Both the position numbers and the translations under genes were made by a program. Below are positions 56,616 to 64,000 of a stretch of DNA of 64,000 bases, one piece after another (the first letter of the stretch is position 1; each line of letters starts with the position of its first letter). Source of the stretch: Silene conica. Taxonomy: Eukaryota > Streptophyta > Magnoliopsida > Caryophyllales > Caryophyllaceae. The notes beneath the pieces were generated by a model. It worked only from the letters and a program-made list of their open reading frames with translations. It was not told where the DNA came from and made no database searches. Where the stretch lies: positions 68,401,237 through 68,465,236 of the forward strand of contig CM055316.2 in assembly GCA_029255685.2 (NCBI GenBank), written 5' to 3'.

Positions 56616-58901
56616 TGTAACACCCCCGTTTATTCAGGGGCCTGACCTAGGACCTCCCCAAATAATCAAGGGTGTTACCATCTCGGATAACCGAGGTAGT
56701 AGATAACAAATCGAAGAAACACAGTACTTTAATAAATAGTTTAAAAGTTTACACTGGAAGTCTCAAAGGATTACAACTGATAAAGGTTCCTCAAAACAAC
56801 AGTCTAAGCTAGGTGAAAGAGCTAGACAACATAAGATAAACCCTAGCTAGGTCTGGTACGATGCCTCTCTTCCCTTCCTGCTCCCAATAGTCTAACCTGT
56901 CATTCTGCTCCCTAATAAATTGGATCAACGCAGACACATACAACAACAAACAGGGTCAACACGAGGTTGAGTAGGTAATATAAACAAGACATGAACAATA
57001 ATATAACATAAATATCTCCGCCTCCTCCACAACAATACTCCATTTCATCTCCACCACTCCTCCACACAATTCCAACACACCACAACTCCCATGGCCATAT
57101 CACAAGTCCCATATCACAAGACCCATATCACAAGACCCCTTTCACAAGCCCCGTACTCCACAATGATCAATAATCATTCAATCGTAATATATGCATCTCA
57201 AGTAAATATGACATCTCAGATAAGTAGTATTTCATGTCAAGTCACAAATGCAACACAGATATTCCCCTACCTCGGAATTGTGGAAGAAAGGGCAAATGCG
57301 CGGCTTGCTATTAAAAGTGTTCCACGCGAAAACCTCCACCTAAACATATATTACATAGTTAATAAAGCTCCCTAAAGACTGGTAGTATAAACACACCTTC
57401 TAATTATAGAAACTTCCTAAAAGGGAAAGTTTCCTCAAACGACATTACCTTAAGTGGAAACTTTCTAAATATAGTAACCCTTAACTAAAAACCCCCATAC
57501 AAGATATCGACCCGAAAATAACAATAAGGCAACATTTGGTAAAACGACACTATCATTAATAGGACACCAACCCCACAAGTATTAACACTTATCTCAAAAT
57601 AATGATAATAATATTAAGAATAATAATAATAATATTTGAGAATAATAATAATAATATTTGATAATAATAATAATAATAGTAATAATAATATTACTATGAT
57701 AAAAATGCTTCAACCGTGAATCTACTCCCCCGACAACCCCAAAACCGAAGCAACCCTAAACTAACCCTAAACCAGCCGCGTAACCACCTCTCCTGCCATC
57801 GACAGCCACCGTGCGACACCCCCACACTACCTACGACAACCACCGACTACCCCCTTCCCTTCGACTCCCGCCGACAAGGACAACCAGAGCCCTTAACAGA
57901 CCCGACTCGACGTAGCAACCTCCTTACACTCACGACAACCACGTACTACAACCACCACCACCCGCTACCAGGGCAACCCAGACTGCCACCACAAATTCCC
58001 CCGACGTCAGACTTACCCACCATGGTGGTACCACCGCGCCGACCTCCCCCTAGTCATCGGTGGTGCCACCCCTAACCCAACCGCGCAAAACCCAGAACTC
58101 AGACACCTACAGAAACCCCTGTTTCTCCTCCTAACAGGCCAACGAACACCCCTCTCTCAGACACCCTGACCACGCCTGGTTACCACACAAACCACCATAC
58201 AGACCACGACCCAACCATGACTCAAAGACCACCAGAAACACGCAAAAACCGTAACTTAAATCTAATGAAAACAGACGTAAAAACTCCTCCCCTGTGTTAA
58301 CCCCAGACGCCTGCTCCTCGACCACCTACCTAAAACACCTTACACGGCGGTGTTAGGGTGACAACGACGACCTGGTCTAGATCTCACTCGTCCCATGAAC
58401 CATATAGATTATAATTTAGTAAAAGTCAGATCTTAGAACAATGTATACGTTTTAGAAATACGCCATCAAAACAAGCAGTATGAAAGAGAGATTAAAATAA
58501 CGTGACCATACCAACTTCCTAGCCAAAACGAGTCGTGTTAGCCTTGCGTATGACCTCCGTGAACAACCTCCTCTCCTTCCTCAGTGTGGCGGTTGACTTT
58601 TTGTGTGAAGAATTGAGTGATTAAGATAGGGTTTATGGTGTCGAAATGAAGATAAATAAGGCGGCAGAGGTAGGGTTGTAGAGGGTTGTTCACGGGCTGT
58701 TTATCTCTCTCACAAAATGAGGCCCAAACGTGGTTGCTAAAGGTCTGAGGTTCGAACCCCATTAGCTCCCAAAATAGAGTATAATCCCTTGCTAATGGTC
58801 CATGGTTCGAATCCCAACAAAAACAATTAACACTTGCATAAAAACGATGTATCGTATCCAACCATAACTAAACAAAAGTGTTCTTCATACGGGTTATTAC
58901 A
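56616..58901 (-). repeat. Chromovirus 3' LTR
   Basis: 2,286 bp, TGTAACACCCCC to GGGTTATTACA on the + strand. An AAT microsatellite-like stretch is at 57598-57700. A GC- and C-rich part (57715-58340) gives a Pro-rich ORF that I do not accept as a gene. The first 170 bp and a GTGTTCCACGCGAAAACC block near 57318 align with the LARD-like LTR. Confidence 0.88.
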
Positions 58902-59031
58902 GTCTTCCCCCCTTAAAATGAATTTTGTCCCGAAGTTCACTCATGCTAACATGATGTAAAGCTGCTAAAAAAAATATAGAGTGTCACATTCTACCCCACT
59001 AAATAAAAGAGTTACGTCCTCGTAACTTACC

Positions 59032-62000
59032 TCAAGCGAAAAGCTGCGGGTAGCGCTCCTTCATGGACGCCTCCGGCTCCCAAGTGGCTTCTTCCATGTT
59101 GTGATTGGTCCACAATACCTTCACTAACACCGTCTCTCCACTTCGAGTCTTCCGAATCTTTCGATCTAAGATTTCCTTTGGGACCTCCGCATATGCGAGT
59201 TGTTCATCTACCTCAATTTCCTCATGGTTCAGTATGTGCGTGGGGTCGCTCACGTATCTCCTTAGTTGTGATACATGGAACACATTATGGACCTTGGATA
59301 GGGCCGGAGGTAGGGCCAATCGATATGCCACCTCCCCAACTCTGTCCAAGATCTCAAATGGTCCGATAAACTTTTGACTGAGCTTGCCACGCTTTCCGAA
59401 TCTCATCACCCCCTTCATCGGGGATACTTTTAGCAATACTTTCTCCCCTGTCTCAAATGAAATGTCACTTCTTTTGAGATCGGCGTAACTCTTTTGTCTC
59501 TCATGGGCGGCTCTCATCTTCTGTCGGATTATCTGAACTTGCTCAACCATTTCTTGGATCATCTCTGGACCTAGAACCACTGCATCCGTGCGGTCATCCC
59601 AACACACAGGACTTCGACACTTCCTCCCATACAAAGCTTCAAAAGGAGCCATTCCAATGCTAGTATGGTAGCTATTATTATACGAGAATTCTATCAGCCC
59701 CAATCGCTCTTCCCACGATCCCCCAAACTCCAGTACGCAAGCCCTCAACATATCTTCCAAAGTCTGGATGGTCCTTTCGGTCTGACCATCGGTAGCAGGA
59801 TGGAAAGCGGTGCTCATCTTTAATTGTGTGCCCAACGCGGTCTGCAGTTCTTGCCAAAACCTAGATATAAACCTCGAGTCGCGATCGGAAACGATATCCT
59901 TGGGAACACCATGCAACCTGACCACATTCTGCAGATATGACTTTGCCAACTCAGCCTTGCTCCAGGTATCCTTCATGGGGATGAAGTGGGCAGACTTGGT
60001 CAGTCGGTCCACTATTACCCAGATCATATTGTTGCCCCTCTGTGTCCGAGGCAACCCCACGATGAAGTCCATAGAAATATTCTCCCACTTCCACTCAGGC
60101 ACCTCTAGTGACTGGATCTTTCCTTGAGGTCTCTTGTGCTCACCTTTCACCCTCTGGCATGTCAAACACCGTGACACGAACTCCGTAACTTCCTTTTTCA
60201 TATTGGGCCACCAAAAAGTCTTCTTTAGGTCTTTGTACAGTTTATCGCCCCCTGGGTGAACGGAATAAGGCGTAGCATGAGCTTCCGTTAAGATTTTCTT
60301 TTTCAGTTCGTCATTATCCGGAATACACCATCTCCCACTAAACCTCAGACTATCATCAGTATGGATGCTGAATTTGGTTTCGGCCCCACCATAGTTTCCC
60401 TCAATCATTCTTCGCCACTTCTGAATCCTCACGTCTCCTTTCTGCAATTCCCTAATTTCCCCATACAGTTCCGGCTCTACTGTCAGATCACTCAGAGTTT
60501 CCCCTTTCCGTATCATGTAAATTCCCATTTCACCCAACTCACTGATCAACCTTATTCTCGATCTGGCACTACTCAAAGCGTGGACGGACTTCCTACTCAA
60601 GGCATCAGCAACCACATTAGCCTTGCCCTCATGATAGACAATCTGCATATCGTAGTCGCCAATTAACTCTATCCACCTTCTCTGTCTCATATTCAATTCC
60701 CGCTGGGTGTAGATGTACTTCAAGCTTTTGTGGTCGGAAAATACTTTAAACGTGGCCCCATACAGATAATGACGCCACAATTTTAGTGCAAAGACCACGG
60801 CCCCCAATTCTAAGTCGTGAGTAGGGTAATTCTCTTCATAGGTCTTCAGCTGTCGGGAAGCATAAGCTATCACTCTCCCATTCTGCATTAGTACACATCC
60901 GAGTCCATTCTTTGAAGCGTCAGTATACACCTCGAAGTTCTCACTTCCCTCTGGCAAGGCAAGGATAGGAGCTGTCGTCAGACGTTCCTTAAGGGTTAAG
61001 AACGCCTTCTCACAACTCTCATCCCATACGAAACGATTCTCCTTTCTCATTAACGACGTCAGCGGCTTAGCTATCTTCGAGAAATCTTTGACAAATCTCC
61101 TGTAGTACCCAGCTAACCCCAAGAAACTTCGGATCTCTCCCACATTCTTTGGACTTTGCCATCTTGTCACCGCCTCGATCTTGCTCGGGTCCACAGACAC
61201 CCCCTCCTTGGAAATTACATGGCCCAAGAAAGCAACCTTCTCTAACCAGAATTCGCATTTACTCAACTTCGCATATAACCCATTCACCTCAAGAGTCTTC
61301 AACACGGTTCTCAGATGTTCTTCATGCTCCTCTTTGTTCTTGGAATACACCAAAATGTCGTCGATAAACACAACCACGAACTTATCCAGGTATGGACTGA
61401 ATACGCGGTTCATCAAATCCATGAACACTGCTGGTGCATTAGTCAACCCGAACGGCATAACCACAAATTCGTAGTGGCCATACCTTGTCCTGAACGCGGT
61501 CTTGGGAATATCCTCATCCTTAATCCTCAATTGGTGATAACCCGATCTCAGATCAATTTTTGAAAAGACTCCGGCTCCACTCAATTGATCGAACAGGTCA
61601 TCAATTCTCGGCAAGGGGTAGCGGTTCTTGATAGTCACATTGTTTAGTTCTCGGTAGTCGATGCAAAGCCTCAGACTTCCGTCCTTCTTCTTCACAAAAA
61701 GTACGGGCGCTCCCCAAGGTGATACGCTAGGTCGGATGAACCCCTTTTCAGCCAGTTCTTCCAGTTGCTTTTTCAATTCCTCCATCTCTCTCGGTCCCAT
61801 ACGATATGGTGATTTGGATATCGGGCCCGCACCTGGTTTGAGGTCGATAGAGAAGTCGACCTCCCTCTTCGGGGGTAACCCGGACACGTCGTCCCGGAAC
61901 ACTCTCTCAAACTCACTCACCACCGGTATCTCACTAACACCCGGAGTCTCCACCTCACAGTTCCACATTTGACACAAGATTAAACTGCCCCCCTTCCGCA

Positions 62001-63630
62001 AGCTCGATTTTAGGGTATTAACTGATATGAACTTGACCTTAGGTTTAACCATGAATCCCCTATAGGTCACTCTCACCCCCTTAGGTCCCCTCAGAGAAAT
62101 TTTCTTTTGGTAACAGTCAATGAAAGCCCGGTATTTTCCCAGCCAATCCATCCCCAAGATTACTTCAAAGTCCCCCAATGGAAACTCGATAAGGTCGCAA
62201 TGGAAAACCACTTCCCCTATATTGACAGGCACACTCCTAAAGACTTTATTACATAGTACTGATTCTCCGGATGGTATTGTTACTGGATCCTCTACCCAAT
62301 CATAGATATCAAGTCTTAACTCCCTAGCATGATCTCTAGACACAAAAGAATGGGTTGCGCCGGAATCAAAGAGTACGAAAGTAGGTTTAAGGTTTACGAG
62401 AAAAGTACCAGTCACTACATGGGCGTCATCCTTGGCAGCTTGCTTCTCCATGGCAAAGAGTTTGCCTCTAGTCTTCACTCCACTCTGGCTTGTAGAGGCG
62501 GCTCCTGATTGCTGATTTCCTCCCACTGCGGCCTTTTGGTTACTGCCACTCCCGTTGTACTGGTTATGCTGGGAACGGTTTTGATAATTGTTATAGTTCC
62601 TCTGGTAGCTGTTGCTAGTACCAGATCTCGAATTTCCCCCATAACCTGACATAGGGGTGCGGTAACCTCCACTCCCTGAAGTGTTCATGCGGGGCCCACT
62701 GTACCCCGGAGTTGGAGTACGGTAACCCCCAGATTGATATCCTCCCGAAGATCGACACACTGCCTGCTTATGCCCTGTCTTTCCACACCCATAACATACG
62801 ATCCCCACCGAACTGGCCCCTGAACCACCACCCTTGTAACTTCCCGCACTCTGGTTCTTGGCACCAGTCGAAGCATTGCTGTTGAAATAACCACTGTACT
62901 TATTAGAATTCTGCTTTTTCGATCCTGAACTGTCACCCAAGGTCTCAGTCTTCCTCTTGTCACTTCTTGTCTTCTTTTCCTCTCTGATCATGTCTGCGAG
63001 CCTCTCTGCTGCCCCGGCCCGTAAATAAATATCTCGAACAGTAGTGGGTGGTGCAGCAATGAGCCTCTTCTTGACTGCTATGGTTAACCCTCTCTCAAAC
63101 TTCATTGCAAGCATCGGCTCATCCATCCCCATTTTTCCCACATGGTTTAGCAGTTGAAGGAACTTCCTGTAGTAGACCTCCACAGTCATTTCCTCAGTCA
63201 TCCTAAAAAGTTCGAATTCCTCTCTGAGCTTGCTCTTCTGAAACTCAGGTAGGAAAACTTCGAACAAGATTCTCTTGAATGCGACCCATTCCACGTGGTT
63301 AATCCCATCCTCGACAGCAGCCTCTCGGATTTCTCCCTTGTTCCCCGTCCACCAATCGCCAGCCATTCCCCTCAAGTAATGAGCAACTTGATCTACTCTC
63401 AGTTCTTCTGGACAGTCTATCAATTCGAACAAATTGCTGAACTCTCAACACCATTCTCCGAGGAGGTGAGGTTCCCCCTCCCCGGTGAATTGGGTAGGGT
63501 TATGCCTTGCGATTATGGTACTCATTTTAGCAGAATCCATGCGTCTCGCCTTCAAGGCCTCATTTTCAGCTATCAACAAGTCTAACTCCTCTTGTGTGAT
63601 ATTGGCAGCGTTATTTCTTCTTGGAGGCAT
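59032..63630 (-). pseudogene. Chromovirus gag-pol, open except for one stop
   Basis: The ATG at 63630 (MPPRRNNAANITQEE) starts a frame of 1,533 codons to 59032, broken only by TGA at 63445-63447. Order by rough residue: gag to 270, with WWTG near 85; CCHC knuckle [14 protein letters not shown] near 283; protease DSGATHSF near 423; reverse transcriptase with [12 protein letters not shown] near 757; RNase H ([11 protein letters not shown]) near 900; integrase with CLTCQRVK near 1157, [16 protein letters not shown] and DGQTERT; then a GPF segment; then a chromodomain at the end ([18 protein letters not shown]), which can direct insertion to marked chromatin. Translation could also begin again after the stop, but most of gag's N-terminus would be lost. 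Confidence 0.93.
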
Positions 63631-64000
63631 TCTAAGACATTCAAATAAAAGATGAGTCCCGTTTTTAAGTATGGGTACCCATTAGTATTAAGGTCATCAC
63701 CTTTAAACATCAAACTACTTATGCAACTAATATACGTATTATCATCACTTCCTACACATGGCTCAGGGATCACATAACCGCATATCATTAGACATGGTAT
63801 AACTATTAATATAACACCAATTATCGCATGTATCCTCGTTATCATGTACTTTATGTAAAACACCCATATAATCATACACTTTCTGTCATATTCATGCCAT
63901 TCGTATAACAGAAGAATTCTTGTAACTTCTTAGCATGCTTTACCACAATTCCCATCACTTCCTATTCTACCCTTTTCGCTCGTATGCACTCAAGGTATCC
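63631..64000 (-). other. Chromovirus leader, partial
   Basis: AT-rich untranslated sequence between gag and the unseen primer site. No TGGTATCAGAG is found before the window ends. Confidence 0.7.

Larger units (their letters stand above)
56616..64000 (-). mobile_element. Chromovirus (Ty3/gypsy with chromodomain, Tekay/Del-like), right end outside window
   Basis: It reads right to left. The 3' LTR is 56616-58901, the polypurine tract TTTTAAGGGGGGAAGAC is at 58902-58918, and gag-pol is 59032-63630. The leader runs to the window edge, and the 5' LTR and primer site are not in view. LTR ends and the GAACTTCGGGACAAAATTC sequence before the purine tract match those of the LARD-like element. The clade assignment rests on the C-terminal chromodomain and general sequence style. 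Confidence 0.93.

Noticed and set aside
57716..58075. 119-codon Pro-rich ORF
   Set aside because: It lies in the C-rich part of the chromovirus LTR, has low complexity and no conserved partner.
56616..58901. 5' and 3' chromovirus LTR pair within the window
   Set aside because: 55094-56415 is a different, shorter LTR on the wrong side of the coding region, so only the 3' LTR of this element is in view.

Overview
This is nuclear DNA from a flowering plant, most likely a dicot. It has spliced genes, plant-type Ty3/gypsy retrotransposons with tRNA-Asp and initiator tRNA-Met primer sites, CACTA, hAT and Stowaway elements, and one intact-looking single-copy gene for a chloroplast release-factor-like protein. 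The species cannot be named from the sequence alone. I see no rRNA or tRNA gene, CRISPR array or bacterial feature.

Layout. Positions 1 to 46012 are one stack of transposons inserted into each other, and most boundaries can be fixed to the base by target-site duplications (TSDs). The base layer is an Athila-type element on the + strand (here Athila-2). Its gag-protease starts at 3725, its post-pol ORF at 11036, and its 3' LTR is 44312-46012. Into it went five things: a same-family-type Athila element on the minus strand (Athila-1, 1-3724, running off the left edge); CACTA-1 (5571-10104, TSD AGT); a deleted Tat/Retand-like element (12737-18268, TSD GTGAT); CACTA-2 (20281-43358, TSD GTT); and, inside CACTA-2, a 2.4-kb-LTR non-coding LARD-like element (21681-42511, TSD ACATC). 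The 3' LTR of that element was in turn split by a complete, apparently very young Athila element (Athila-3, 29938-42184, TSD CTGTG), whose two LTRs look identical and whose 1,722-codon gag-pol frame is open.

Positions 46013 to 54400 are the host-gene island: a six-exon gene on the + strand (46894-50934) for a PrfB3-like protein that has lost the GGQ and SPF release-factor motifs, followed by about 3.5 kb rich in Stowaway MITEs (one nested in another) and degenerate tandem repeats. A 457-bp hAT-type MITE with a perfect 8-bp TSD follows. Positions 54900 to 64000 hold a chromovirus LTR fragment and then a chromovirus with chromodomain (minus strand, from 56616 off the right edge), whose gag-pol frame has a single visible stop.

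Functionally, the only likely cellular gene product is the PrfB3-like chloroplast RNA-stability factor. CACTA-1 also carries exon fragments of two cellular genes, a C2-GRAM (BAGP1-like) gene and a GMPPA/KONJAC-like gene, in the same orientation and in compatible splice phase. The most unusual signal is the set of short GC-rich palindromic motifs that occur in pairs at fixed spacing: GGTCGGTCGACC exactly 21 bp apart in Athila-1 and Athila-3, AGCCGGT at 15 or 18 bp in Athila-2, and CTCGGTCGAG at 19-21 bp in a chromovirus LTR. They sit in LTRs, spacers and even inside gag.
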